From: Pseudomonas sp. PB106
GTDB lineage: Bacteria; Pseudomonadota; Gammaproteobacteria; Pseudomonadales; Pseudomonadaceae
Assembly: GCF_009764645.1 (NCBI RefSeq)
Contig: NZ_RWIM01000119.1
Coordinates: 28,279-92,278, forward strand
DNA length: 64,000 nucleotides
Direction of reading: 5' to 3'
The position numbers were made by a program, and so were the translations under genes. Shown in pieces: positions 25,303-34,206 of the stretch. Below the pieces are notes generated by a model. That model had not been told where the DNA came from. It made no database searches and worked only from the letters and a program-made list of their open reading frames with translations. How positions within the stretch are numbered: position 1 is the first letter of the stretch; each line of letters begins with the position of its first letter.

Positions 25303-27780
25303 ATGTTCAGCACGGGCAGTTGCGCGCCTTTTACCCTGCAGATTCCCGGAGTTCGCCACGACTTCAAGGTGCTCGCATTTGATGGTGATGAAGCCATCAG
25401 CTGCCTGTACGCCATCCGGGTCGAGCTGGTCAGTGAACAAGCGAATATCGATCTGGAAGGCCTGCTCAGTCAGCCGGCATTTCTGCAATTCGGGTTCAAC
25501 AACGAAGGTATTCATGGGCGCATTGAAGATGTGCGGGTGGGTGAAACCGGAAAACGCCTGACCCGCTATGAGCTGAAGCTAGTGCCTGCCTTGCATTATT
25601 TGCAGTTCAGTCATGACCAGAGGATTTTCCAGCAGCGTACCGTGCCGCAGATCATCGCGCAGGTGCTCCAAAAACACGGCATTCAAGGAGATGCGTTCAC
25701 CTTTCATGTCACCCCGAATCCGCCACGCGACTATTGCACTCAGTACGCGGAAAGCGACTTTGAATTTATCCAGAGGCTGTGCGCAGAAGACGGGATCGCC
25801 TGGCATCACCAGCATTCGACGGGCGGCCATTTGCTGGTGTTCACCGATGACCAGGTGTTTCTCCCCAAGTTGGCAGCGCTGGCATATCTGCAGAAATCCG
25901 GCATGGTGGCCGAACATCAGGTTATCAGCCGATTCTGGGTGCGCAACAGTACGCGCACTAGCACCGTCACCCGTCGTGACTACGACCTGAAACGCCCGAG
26001 CCTGTTGCTTGAAAGCAGCTTCACCGCCGGATTCACTCCAACGCTGGAGGACTACCGTTATCCGCTGCTGATCGAGAATGAAAGGCGCGGCAAGCAAATT
26101 GCCCGGCAGGCATTGGAGCGCCACCGTAGCGATTACGAACTGGGCGACGGCGAAAGCGACCAGACGAATCTGCGTTGTGGCCACCTGTTTGAGCTGACCG
26201 GACACCCGCGTAAAAAGTGCAACGACCTGTGGCTTCTGCTCAGCGTTGCCCATGAAGGCCGACAGCCACAAGTGCTTGAGGAGTTTGGCCCCAGCGACGT
26301 CAAAACCGCCGATGGTTTTATCCAAGGCTACCGAAATCGCTTTAGCGTGATTCCCGCTGAGGTGGTTTTCCGGCCTCCGCTGCCTGCACCACGCCGCCCG
26401 CTGGTGATCCAGACCGCACGGGTTACCGGCCCCGAAGACGAAGAGATTTACTGCGATGAGTTAGGTCGCGTGAAGATCGAACTTCCTTGGGATCGCACAG
26501 AACTCAACAGTGAGCGCAGCAGTTGCTGGGTACGCGTTGCGAGCAGTTGGGCCGGAGATCATTTTGGAGCTGTGACCATTCCGCGGGTCGGCATGGAAGT
26601 CGTGGTGTCCTTTTTGGAGGGTGACCCGGACAAACCACTGATCACCGGTTGTGTGGCCAACAGAGTTACCACGCCGCCCTACTCTTTACCCGACCACAAA
26701 ACCAGAACCGTCTTGCGCAGCGAAAGCTCGCCGCGCAATGGCGGCTACAACGAACTGTCGATTGAAGATCGCGCCGGACAGGAACTGATCTACCTGCGCG
26801 CGCAACGCGACATGGCGCAGAAAATCGGCAACAGCCTTCAACTGGAAGTGGGCAACGAACGCCGCGAAACCATCAATGGCAGCAGTTACACCCAGGTTGG
26901 AAGGTCTCTCGACATCGAATCCGGCCAGCAAGTGCATCTGAAGGCCGGCGCCAGTGTTGTGCTGGATGCCGGCGCCAGCATCACGCTGAAAGCCGGCGGC
27001 CATCACCTCTTGATCGACGCGGGCGGTATTTTCAGCAGCACGGAAATTGAGACGGGCCGCAAGCCACACGACAGTGAAGCGCCCAATCTGCTGCTGCCTG
27101 GACTGAATGGCGCATTACCCGTTGCGCCAGCGGTACACGCACTTACAGAGGACGAACTCGAAGAAGAGGAGGAAGAAGTCGAGTTGGACGATGAAACGCA
27201 GGAGGGAATTACTTTGCGTATCGGCGTGTTTTTCGATGGCACCGGGAATAACAAGGACAACAGCGAAATGGTTGTGGGTTGTTTCGCGCGGGATGTACAG
27301 CTCTCGGATTTGGCAGAGGAAATTAAGAAATTCTGCTCAAGCCATGGTTACGACGAAATGGGCGGGGCGCCGGACAGCAGTTATGGAAATGACTTCAGCA
27401 ACGTAGCAAGACTTTTCGAGCTTTATCGAGACGATACTGAGCGATCATTGGCAAGCAACGAGCGCACAGGATTCATCCCGGTATACGTAGAAGGTATTGG
27501 CACGAGCAGTGGAGCGCAAGACTCGCTTTACTCACAAGCAACTGGCGAGGGCGCACAAGGTGTTATGGCGAAAGTGGCGCGAAGCCCTTCGTTGATTGTG
27601 GAACGTATAGAGTATTTTCAACAAAACAAAGCGGATCTAAAGATTGATCGAATCGAATTCGACATTTTCGGCTTCAGCCGAGGCGCTGCTGCGGCTCGGC
27701 ATTTTGCCAACGAAATCCTGAAAGGCGATGAAAATATTCTGGCGAAAGCCTGGGTCGATACATCGGCGTTAAGCCAGTAA
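25303..27780 (+). CDS. vgrG: Evolved VgrG with N-terminal half of a DUF2235 lipase, cut by a stop
   Basis: An 825-residue product. Residues 1-~570 are a VgrG (gp27-like hub, OB segment TARVTGPEDEEIYCDELGRV, beta-helix needle). An acidic linker (DELEEEEEEVELDDE) leads to a DUF2235 hydrolase starting with FFDGTGNN near residue 645 and the nucleophile elbow GFSRG (790-794, Ser792). The frame then meets TAA at codon 826. The same frame stays open for 279 more codons carrying the rest of the lipase. The fusion matches Tle1-type phospholipase effectors delivered by VgrG. The product made here should be a working spike with a truncated, probably inactive lipase. Start at ATG 25303 follows AAGGA; a TTG-type start 18 bases upstream is less likely. 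Confidence 0.88.
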   Translation: MFSTGSCAPFTLQIPGVRHDFKVLAFDGDEAISCLYAIRVELVSEQANIDLEGLLSQPAFLQFGFNNEGIHGRIEDVRVGETGKRLTRYELKLVPALHYLQFSHDQRIFQQRTVPQIIAQVLQKHGIQGDAFTFHVTPNPPRDYCTQYAESDFEFIQRLCAEDGIAWHHQHSTGGHLLVFTDDQVFLPKLAALAYLQKSGMVAEHQVISRFWVRNSTRTSTVTRRDYDLKRPSLLLESSFTAGFTPTLEDYRYPLLIENERRGKQIARQALERHRSDYELGDGESDQTNLRCGHLFELTGHPRKKCNDLWLLLSVAHEGRQPQVLEEFGPSDVKTADGFIQGYRNRFSVIPAEVVFRPPLPAPRRPLVIQTARVTGPEDEEIYCDELGRVKIELPWDRTELNSERSSCWVRVASSWAGDHFGAVTIPRVGMEVVVSFLEGDPDKPLITGCVANRVTTPPYSLPDHKTRTVLRSESSPRNGGYNELSIEDRAGQELIYLRAQRDMAQKIGNSLQLEVGNERRETINGSSYTQVGRSLDIESGQQVHLKAGASVVLDAGASITLKAGGHHLLIDAGGIFSSTEIETGRKPHDSEAPNLLLPGLNGALPVAPAVHALTEDELEEEEEEVELDDETQEGITLRIGVFFDGTGNNKDNSEMVVGCFARDVQLSDLAEEIKKFCSSHGYDEMGGAPDSSYGNDFSNVARLFELYRDDTERSLASNERTGFIPVYVEGIGTSSGAQDSLYSQATGEGAQGVMAKVARSPSLIVERIEYFQQNKADLKIDRIEFDIFGFSRGAAAARHFANEILKGDENILAKAWVDTSALSQ
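27778..27780 (+). other. In-frame TAA that splits the VgrG-lipase
   Basis: The TAA follows codons for SALSQ and is followed without a frame change by codons for FSWNAVSINFIGIFDTAA, a typical continuation of DUF2235 lipases. One base substitution from CAA, GAA or AAA would produce it. It separates the nucleophile Ser792 from the catalytic Asp (codon 841, IFDT) and His (codon 905, GVHSD). Confidence 0.85.
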
Positions 27781-28617
27781 TTCAGCTGGAATGCTGTAAG
27801 CATCAACTTTATCGGCATCTTTGATACCGCAGCCGCCGTGGCAAAAATATCGTCCTTCGATTTCAGTGTTCATGATGTGATCAATCCGGGCGTTAGCCTG
27901 TACATGGCACCAGATCTGGCCAGAAAAACGGTCCATCTCGTGGCACGGGATGAACGACGCCATAACTTTTCACTCAACCAGGCTGGGACTGCCGACATCA
28001 TTCTACCAGGCGTCCATTCAGATCTGGGGGGTGGATACTTGCCGCTAATCACCGAGCGAGTCCTGCTGAGCAAACCACGCTGCAGCGATGAAGATGTTCG
28101 CACGTCCCATCTCGAGTCCAGTGCTTACCGTGTCACGGAATATGAGCTTAAACGCCTGAGGGATCAGTTGAATCTCCATGGCCTTGCGCTGGAAATTCGC
28201 ACATGGGAGAAGGTTTTCACCCGCAATACCAAAGGTGATAGAGCGACCTGGAAGCAGGTGTATGCCGTTATCACTTGTGAAAGGGAGGTGCGTAATGAGC
28301 TGTCGCTGATTTATCTGCGCGCCATGAGAGAACTGGGGGTGAAGCATGGCGTACCTTTTCTCTCGGTCGAGGAAAATTCCGCATTCTCCTTACCTGAGGA
28401 ACTGCAATCCATTGCACGAAAGATATTGGATTATTCGTTGGGCGAGACCCGTCGCATCGGGCTGTCTCTGGACGAACAAACTCTGCTATTCACACGTTAC
28501 ATTCATCTGTCTGCCAACTGGAACGCCTCTGAAAAACTCAATGGTAGCGAACTCGACGTCGTGTTCATCAATCGACCCGCCAACGATTTCACGCGAGTGA
28601 TACATCCTGATGCTTGA
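27781..28617 (+). pseudogene. Severed C-terminal part of the DUF2235 lipase (Tle1-like)
   Basis: Continuous with the preceding gene apart from the TAA, this 278-codon frame encodes the rest of the alpha/beta hydrolase. It has the acid motif IGIFDTAAAV, the cap region and the histidine motif LPGVHSDLGGGY. No ribosome binding site precedes the first usable start (GTG at 27838), so independent translation is doubtful. Joined, the two parts would give a 1104-residue VgrG-phospholipase. Nothing else in the frame is decayed, so the event is recent, a sequencing error, or a genuine readthrough site. Its end overlaps the immunity gene by eight bases. Confidence 0.8.
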
Positions 28618-29299
28618 AAAAAACAACAATTACAAATTGATCTGCTTGCTGATCTTTGCGTTCGTACTGAATGGCTGCACGACACGCCCGACACAATCCC
28701 TGCCTTATGACGCCTGGGGCGTGCGAATTTACGCGCCCGACTACATGGAAATACAGATCGAGGCGGTGGTGGCTGTGGATATGGACGACAGGGTGTTCGC
28801 CAATATTGGCAGCGGTGTCGCGGGACAGCGTTATCCCAACTTCTTCATAGCAGGCGTGTCTGAAAAGCTCGAGGGCCAACCCGCTGGATGGCCAAAAAAT
28901 CCAGCGGGGAGGGGTCGCCGTACACTAGGCGCCAAATTGCCGAAGGCAATCTACGTCCGTTGGCAGTCGTTGGTGGAGCCGCAGACTTACCACGTGGTCA
29001 TTCCAATTCCCGACTCAACGCGAGCGCTCATGCTTGAAAAAGAAGAGACGCGTTGCTGGCCTGGCAGCACGGTCAAAACCCAATATCGAAAATGGCTGAC
29101 AGTGGGGTTGGCTCCGGGTGGCATCGCCAAGGTTTGGGCCCGTTCATCCTGCCTTTCCGCTATCGAGGTTCTGCGCGTACAAGGTGTCATCCACCCGAAA
29201 GGTCCCATGGACGGCCAGGCAGGTTTCAAATACCGGAAGCTCCACGAAGAATCCAGAGCCTACATCGAAAGGTTTGGCATCCCCTACGGCTCCTGGTAA
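28610..29299 (+). CDS. DUF2931-like lipoprotein, candidate immunity protein for the lipase
   Basis: A 229-residue lipoprotein. The N-terminal signal has lipobox LNGC with lipidated C23, and the body contains WGVRIYAPDYMEIQIE and KAIYVRWQSLVEPQTY, which I associate with DUF2931. Lipoproteins of this family are encoded beside DUF2235 lipases and bind them in the periplasm (Tli-type immunity). The ATG overlaps the lipase stop by eight bases, showing translational coupling. The frame is intact even though the effector is interrupted. Confidence 0.78.
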   Translation: MLEKNNNYKLICLLIFAFVLNGCTTRPTQSLPYDAWGVRIYAPDYMEIQIEAVVAVDMDDRVFANIGSGVAGQRYPNFFIAGVSEKLEGQPAGWPKNPAGRGRRTLGAKLPKAIYVRWQSLVEPQTYHVVIPIPDSTRALMLEKEETRCWPGSTVKTQYRKWLTVGLAPGGIAKVWARSSCLSAIEVLRVQGVIHPKGPMDGQAGFKYRKLHEESRAYIERFGIPYGSW

Positions 29300-29380
29300 G
29301 CAAAAACGTTCCACCATTGCCCAGCGCCGCCAGCCACAATATCCCCCTCTGCAACTCATCATTTATACGGACATTGGCAC

Positions 29381-30013
29381 ATGGAAGAAAACAGAAGGCC
29401 CATCAAAACCCGTTCAGCGGGGTGGGCACGGCGCATCACAGCCGAATTGGTAAAGCGCGACATCTCGCCGAACCAGATTTCCGTAGTCAGCATGCTGTTC
29501 GCACTGTTCGGAGCGGTAACCCTGTATATCGACAACGGCGTGGCGGGCTCGATCTGTTGCGTCATCGGCATTCAGTTACGCCTGCTGTGCAACCTGTTCG
29601 ACGGTATGGTGGCCATCGAAGGTGGCAAGCAGTCCGCCATCGGCAGCCTGTACAACGAGTTTCCTGATCGTGTTGCGGACAGTCTGCTGATTGTTGGGCT
29701 GGGTTACGCCATTGGACAATCAGATCTTGGCTGGTTTGCTGCATTGGCCGCCGCGCTGACGGCGTATGTCCGGGTATTCGGCGGCTCTCTCGGTCTGACA
29801 CAGAGTTTCATGGGGCCGATGGCCAAGCAGCACCGGATGGCAGTGATGACGGTCGCGCTGGTGTTGAATGCGTTAGAAGCCAGCTATTACGCAACCCACT
29901 ACGCTTTGCTTATCGCACTGGTGATTATTGCCATTGGCTGTGTTGTTACCTGCGGGACGCGAACACTCGCCATTGCCAAACAATTGAAGGGGAACGCTCA
30001 TGTGGATCAGTAA
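29381..30013 (+). CDS. CDP-alcohol phosphatidyltransferase family membrane protein
   Basis: A 210-residue integral membrane enzyme with about six hydrophobic segments. It should transfer a phosphatidyl group from a CDP-activated lipid to an alcohol. The family signature is recognisable from D74: DGMVAI, eight residues, G88 SLY N92 EFP D96. It departs from the classical DG-x2-AR-x8-G-x3-D-x3-D at two places (R to I79, D to N92). This variant seems typical of a YnbA-like subgroup, so activity may be retained with a different metal arrangement. It is the first gene of a three-gene operon whose partners supply the lipid precursor. The alcohol acceptor cannot be read from sequence. Confidence 0.82.
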   Translation: MEENRRPIKTRSAGWARRITAELVKRDISPNQISVVSMLFALFGAVTLYIDNGVAGSICCVIGIQLRLLCNLFDGMVAIEGGKQSAIGSLYNEFPDRVADSLLIVGLGYAIGQSDLGWFAALAAALTAYVRVFGGSLGLTQSFMGPMAKQHRMAVMTVALVLNALEASYYATHYALLIALVIIAIGCVVTCGTRTLAIAKQLKGNAHVDQ

Positions 30014-30599
30014 TGCGCTGATTTCGGTACTGCGCTTCTTGATCGGTGTGACCGCTCGCTGGGAAAGCCCGCCAGACCTGTCGCGCCAGCGGGTCTACTT
30101 CGCCAACCACACTAGCCACATGGACACGCTGGCGATCATCGCCGCGTTGCCGCCGGAAGCGCGCCGGAACGTCAAACCAGTCGCCGCTGCCGATTACTGG
30201 GGCAAGAACCGCTTCCTTTCGTACATCTCGCAAAAAGGCCTGAATGCGGTATTGATCGAGCGTAATCCCGCGCCCGGCACCAACGTGCTGGAGCCGATCT
30301 TCGATGTGGTGCACGCCGGTCACTCGATCATCATTTTCCCCGAGGGCACGCGTTCCACTCAGGCGCTGCCGGGGGAGTTCAAGTCCGGGATTTTCCGCTT
30401 GGCCGAAACCTTTCCCGATGTCGACCTGGTACCGATCTACCTGGAAAACCTGCACCGCTCGATGCCCAAAGGCAAACATGTGCCGCTGCCGATCATTTGT
30501 ACGATCCGGATCGGCGACCCACTGCAAAGGATTGCCGGCGAAGAGAAACAGGCGTTTTTGGAACGGGCGCGTGAAGCCATCGTGAGGTTGTCGAAATGA
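30000..30599 (+). CDS. PlsC-like 1-acylglycerol-3-phosphate acyltransferase
   Basis: A 199-residue acyltransferase with catalytic NHTSHMDT (HX4D) and the phosphate-binding FPEGTRS motif, as in lysophosphatidate acyltransferases. It overlaps the preceding gene by 14 bases, with an AAGGGG site in front of the ATG, and overlaps the next by four. It should make phosphatidate for the following cytidylyltransferase. It is shorter than the housekeeping PlsC and lacks its N-terminal extension. A specialised or back-up role is likely; other HX4D acyl transfers are possible. Confidence 0.85.
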   Translation: MWISNALISVLRFLIGVTARWESPPDLSRQRVYFANHTSHMDTLAIIAALPPEARRNVKPVAAADYWGKNRFLSYISQKGLNAVLIERNPAPGTNVLEPIFDVVHAGHSIIIFPEGTRSTQALPGEFKSGIFRLAETFPDVDLVPIYLENLHRSMPKGKHVPLPIICTIRIGDPLQRIAGEEKQAFLERAREAIVRLSK

Positions 30600-31540
30600 G
30601 TCTGGAAACCAAATTCCTCTGGTTCTTTGCGGCCATCGCCGCACTGCTGGCGGTAGCTTCGCTTACTGGCCGAGTACTAGCCAAACGGGCCAAAAGTGAA
30701 AGCTCGATCTCGACCATCGAAAACCTCAATCAGCGTGTCAACGCGTGGTGGGGGATGGTCATTATCTTCTTCGTGTCCTGGCTGCTCGGACCGAATGCCA
30801 CGGTGGTGCTGTTCGGCTTCATTTCGTTGTTTGCGCTGCGCGAGTTCATCACCCTGACGCCCACCGCGCGCGGTGACCACAACGCGTTGTTCTCGGCGTT
30901 TTTCATACTGATCCCGCTGCAATACCTGCTGATCGGCACCCATTGGTATTCGATGTTCACGCTGCTGGTGCCGGTGTATGCCTTCCTCTTGCTGCCGGCC
31001 ATTGCCGTGTTGAGCCAGGACACCGAGGGCTTTCTGGAGCGCACGGCAAAAATCCAGTGGGGCGTGATGATCTGCATCTACTGCATCAGCCACGCGCCTG
31101 CGCTGTTGTTGCTCGATCTGCGCGGCTTTCAAGGTCAGAACGCCCTGTTGCTGTTTTATCTGGTGTTCGTGGTGCAGATGAGTGATGTGCTGCAGTACGT
31201 TTTCGGCAAGCTCTTCGGCAAACACAAGGTCGCGCCGCTGGTGAGCCCGTCGAAGACCGTTGAGGGGCTGATTGGGGGCGGACTGTCGGCCACGCTGATC
31301 GGTGGCTGCATGTTCTGGATGACACCGTTCAGCTTCTGGCAATCGTTGCTGATGTCACTGGTGATTGTAGTGATGGGCTTTCTCGGCGGGCTGGTCATGT
31401 CCGCGATCAAACGCAGCCTGAGTGCCAAAGACTGGGGCACGATGATCAAGGGCCACGGTGGCATGCTCGACCGCATGGATTCGATCTGCTTCGCCGCACC
31501 GATCTTCTTCCACCTGACCCGCTACTTCTTCTCGGCTTAA
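30596..31540 (+). CDS. CdsA-like phosphatidate cytidylyltransferase
   Basis: A 314-residue polytopic membrane protein with about eight hydrophobic segments. The C-terminal CDS signature is present: VSPSKTVEGLIGG followed by KRSLSAKDWGTMIKGHGG and LDRMDS. It converts phosphatidate and CTP to CDP-diacylglycerol, which the first gene of this operon would use. It overlaps the acyltransferase by ATGA. This is unlikely to be the main cdsA, which in pseudomonads sits in the frr-uppS-dxr region. Confidence 0.88.
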   Translation: MSLETKFLWFFAAIAALLAVASLTGRVLAKRAKSESSISTIENLNQRVNAWWGMVIIFFVSWLLGPNATVVLFGFISLFALREFITLTPTARGDHNALFSAFFILIPLQYLLIGTHWYSMFTLLVPVYAFLLLPAIAVLSQDTEGFLERTAKIQWGVMICIYCISHAPALLLLDLRGFQGQNALLLFYLVFVVQMSDVLQYVFGKLFGKHKVAPLVSPSKTVEGLIGGGLSATLIGGCMFWMTPFSFWQSLLMSLVIVVMGFLGGLVMSAIKRSLSAKDWGTMIKGHGGMLDRMDSICFAAPIFFHLTRYFFSA

Positions 31541-31562
31541 ACCGGGCTGATCCGTCAGCCAC

Positions 31563-31603
31563 AAAAAATGGGCACCCGACCGCAATCGGTGTGCCCATTT
31601 TTT
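31563..31603. terminator. Bidirectional intrinsic terminator
   Basis: The stem AAAAAATGGGCAC pairs with GTGCCCATTTTTT around a 14-base apical region. With runs of A on one side and T on the other it can end both the rightward lipid operon and the leftward HU gene. Confidence 0.85.
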
Positions 31604-31642
31604 ATGACGGTGTTCCCCCGCTATTCAGGGGATCCGCCGCAC

Positions 31643-31918
31643 TTATGGATTGACGCTGTCTTTCAACGATTTGCCTGGCTTGAACGCAACAGTGTTGCTG
31701 GCCTTGATTTTCACCGGCTCGCCGGTTTGCGGGTTTTTGCCGGTGCGGGCGCCGCGATGGCGTTGCAGGAAGGTGCCGAAGCCTACCAGCGTGACGCTGT
31801 CCTTGCGGTGCAGAGCGCCGGTGATTTCTTCGAGAACGGCGTTGAGTACGCGGTTGGCCTGTTCTTTGGTCAGATCTGCTTTTTCAGCGATTGCAGCGGC
31901 GAGTTCTGGTTTACGCAT
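31643..31918 (-). CDS. HU-family DNA-binding protein
   Basis: A 91-residue histone-like protein. It has the dimerisation helices MRKPELAAAIAEKADLTKEQ, the GFGTF core and the DNA-binding arm RTGKNPQTGEPVKIKAS. HU bends and compacts DNA and helps replication and transcription. Its position upstream of rubredoxin reductase and rubredoxin matches the PA5348 HU gene of P. aeruginosa (recalled synteny). It converges with the lipid operon across the terminator at 31563. Confidence 0.95.
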   Translation of the reverse strand: MRKPELAAAIAEKADLTKEQANRVLNAVLEEITGALHRKDSVTLVGFGTFLQRHRGARTGKNPQTGEPVKIKASNTVAFKPGKSLKDSVNP

Positions 31919-32108
31919 TAGTGAAGCCCCTTTGACGGTTTTTTGTTGTTATGTCCGTGCTGTTCTCGTTGGAACAGCGCCCAAGGCGCCGCAGGCTCTA
32001 CTCTGCGGCAGACGGGAGTGAGAATGGCACGCGGACAAGGCCTGCGCCAGTCTCACTACGACCTTTGTGGGGGCAAACGCGGGGTGATTCCGACAGAACG
32101 ACCGGTAT
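31919..32108. promoter_or_regulatory. HU upstream region
   Basis: These 190 bases contain the presumed HU promoter. No conserved motif, repeat or small gene is recognised, and no terminator is obvious after rubredoxin reductase. Confidence 0.4.
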
Positions 32109-33257
32109 TTACGCCAGCAGGGCCGGAAGCTGTTTGTTCAGCGCGAGTTTTTCCATGACGGCAGCACCGGTCAGCGCATAGCCGAGCAACTGACCGTCGG
32201 CGCTGTGGCACAGGGCTTTGATATCGGCGCCCTGCCCTTCAACGCTCCAAACGCCTTCGCTACCGCGTGGCGGCGGCGAAACCACCAACGGGCAAACCGG
32301 GGTTTTCACAGTGATCGGCATCGGGCCGTAGCTGACGGCAGTAGGGTTTCCGGCGAGGGTTTGTGCCAGCGCTCGCGCACAGCTCATGAGGGGCATCACG
32401 TACAGCAAATTCAGCCCATCGACTTCGGCGCAGTCACCCAACGCATAGATATTGGCGTGGGAAGTCTTCAGATGGCGATCCACCACGACGCCGCGATTGA
32501 CCTGCACGCCCGCAGCGGCCGCCAGATCAATACGTGGACGCAGGCCAATCGCCGACACCACCACGTCGCACGGGATGACCTGACCGTTGGACAGGTGCGC
32601 TTCCAGACCGTCAGCGACTTTTTGCAGGCGAGTCAGCACCGGACCGAGATGGAATTTCGCCCCGAGGCTCTCCAGCCCGGCCTGCACGGCTGCGGCAGCC
32701 GCCGGGTGCAGCAGGGTCGGCATGACTTGTTCGCACGGTGCCACTAGTTGCACTTCGTAGCCACCGAGGATCAAGTCGTTGGCGAATTCGCAGCCGATCA
32801 GGCCAGCGCCCAGCAATAGCACGCGGCGTTTGCCGGCCGCTGCCGCACGGAAACGCGCGTAGTCTTCGAGATCGTTGATCGGGAACACCAGATCGGCGCC
32901 ATCGCCTTCGATCGGCACGCGCACGGTTTCCGCGCCCCAGGCGAGAATCAGGTCGCGATAGCTCACAGCTTCTTCACCAATCCACAGACGCTTGTGACCG
33001 GCATCGATGCCGCTGATGCGCGTGTGGGTGCGCACTTCGGCCTTCAACTGCTCGGCCATGGCGCCGGGTTCGGCCATGCTCAGGCCATCCGCGTCCTTGT
33101 TCTTGCCGAAACCGGTAGACAGCATCGGCTTGGAGTAAGAGCGCCCGTCATCGGCGGTGATCAACAACAGCGGGGTTTCGCTATCAAGTTTGCGAAACTC
33201 GCGGGCCAGGTTATAGCCCGCCAGGCCAGTGCCAACGATGACGACAGGTGCGCTCAT
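32109..33257 (-). CDS. Rubredoxin-NAD(+) reductase
   Basis: A 382-residue FAD-dependent pyridine-nucleotide oxidoreductase. The N-terminal FAD-binding motif is [13 protein letters not shown]. The NAD(H)-binding motif is [16 protein letters not shown] (about residue 145), and the second FAD motif is [13 protein letters not shown]. It passes electrons from NADH to rubredoxin, encoded 19 bases upstream on the same strand, as in alkane hydroxylation or oxidative-stress electron chains. No alkane hydroxylase is nearby, so its partner system is unknown. Confidence 0.92.
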   Translation of the reverse strand: MSAPVVIVGTGLAGYNLAREFRKLDSETPLLLITADDGRSYSKPMLSTGFGKNKDADGLSMAEPGAMAEQLKAEVRTHTRISGIDAGHKRLWIGEEAVSYRDLILAWGAETVRVPIEGDGADLVFPINDLEDYARFRAAAAGKRRVLLLGAGLIGCEFANDLILGGYEVQLVAPCEQVMPTLLHPAAAAAVQAGLESLGAKFHLGPVLTRLQKVADGLEAHLSNGQVIPCDVVVSAIGLRPRIDLAAAAGVQVNRGVVVDRHLKTSHANIYALGDCAEVDGLNLLYVMPLMSCARALAQTLAGNPTAVSYGPMPITVKTPVCPLVVSPPPRGSEGVWSVEGQGADIKALCHSADGQLLGYALTGAAVMEKLALNKQLPALLA

Positions 33258-33276
33258 GCTTACTCCCAGAATTTGC

Positions 33277-33444
33277 TTAGTTGATTTCGATCATTTCGAA
33301 GTCCATCTTGCCGACGCCGCAGTCCGGGCATAGCCAGTCTTCCGGCACGTCCTGCCACAGGGTGCCCGGCGCAATGCCGTCATCCGGCCAGCCGTCGGCT
33401 TCGTTGTAGATCAGGCCACAGACCACACATTGCCACTTTTTCAT
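33277..33444 (-). CDS. rubA: Rubredoxin
   Basis: A 55-residue protein with two CxxC iron-binding knuckles, CVVCG (6-10) and CPDCG (39-43), plus the conserved [16 protein letters not shown] surface. It is a one-iron electron carrier served by the adjacent reductase. P. aeruginosa has two rubredoxin genes at this position (recalled); only one is here. The ATG at 33444 is supported by the family start MKKWQC. Confidence 0.93.
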   Translation of the reverse strand: MKKWQCVVCGLIYNEADGWPDDGIAPGTLWQDVPEDWLCPDCGVGKMDFEMIEIN

Positions 33445-33645
33445 TCAGGTACTTCCTCAGGGTTCAGGCTCATTGCTGGCGCGGATAGTCGATGGTTGTT
33501 GCGCTGCCATCCGGCTCAGGGCGTTTTGTACTGATGGAGCCGGGCAGATGCAAGCCTGTTCGGCGCAATGGCGTTCCGGATCAATCAATATCGGCGCCCG
33601 CCATGTTAAGCTCGCCGCCTCATTTGCGGCCAATAATGACTCATT
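33445..33645. promoter_or_regulatory. rubA/ubiC divergent intergenic region
   Basis: About 200 bases between divergent genes. Promoters for both must lie here, but no regulator site or convincing hexamer pair can be assigned by eye. Confidence 0.35.
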
Positions 33646-34206
33646 GTGCAACAGACAAATTCCTCCCCGGCCCCGTTCTGGCTGCCCCAAAGCCAACTGA
33701 CGCCCCTCCCTGATTCGTTGACGCTGGACTGGCTGTTCGACGAAGGCTCCCTGACCCGCCGACTCACCCGTTTATCCAATGATGGCTTCAGCGTGACGCC
33801 GCTGTTTGAAGGCTGGGACACCTTGCGCGCCGACGAATGCGCCGCGCTGGATCTGGCTGAAGGCAGCGAGGGCTGGGTGCGCGAAGTGTATTTGCACGGC
33901 CACGGTGAAGCTTGGGTCTTCGCCCGCAGCGTGGCCTCGCGCGCCGCCCTGCAGGGTGATGGTTTGCACATGGACGAACTGGGCAGTCGCTCGCTGGGCG
34001 AACTGCTGTTTTGTGATAAGGCGTTCCAGCGCCGCGCTATCGAGGTTTGCCATTACCCTGAAGCATGGCTGCCGCAAGCCGTCAAAGCGTCCGGTTTGTG
34101 GGGGCGTCGCTCCCGCTTCGACCGAGGTGCGTTGAGCGTACTGGTCGCGGAAATATTCCTGCCGAGCCTGTGGAGCGCCGCCGGCGCCCATCCGGAGAAC
34201 TGCTGA
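33646..34206 (+). CDS. ubiC: Chorismate lyase UbiC
   Basis: A 186-residue enzyme that splits chorismate into 4-hydroxybenzoate and pyruvate, the first committed step of ubiquinone synthesis. Family segments are [19 protein letters not shown] and the C-terminal [21 protein letters not shown]. It starts with GTG at 33646. Its stop overlaps the ubiA start (TGATG), so enzyme and prenyltransferase are translationally coupled. Confidence 0.95.
   Translation: MQQTNSSPAPFWLPQSQLTPLPDSLTLDWLFDEGSLTRRLTRLSNDGFSVTPLFEGWDTLRADECAALDLAEGSEGWVREVYLHGHGEAWVFARSVASRAALQGDGLHMDELGSRSLGELLFCDKAFQRRAIEVCHYPEAWLPQAVKASGLWGRRSRFDRGALSVLVAEIFLPSLWSAAGAHPENC

Noticed and set aside
27838..28617. Independent lipase gene starting at GTG 27838
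   Set aside because: No ribosome site precedes it, and the conserved IGIFDTAA motif lies upstream of that start in the same frame.
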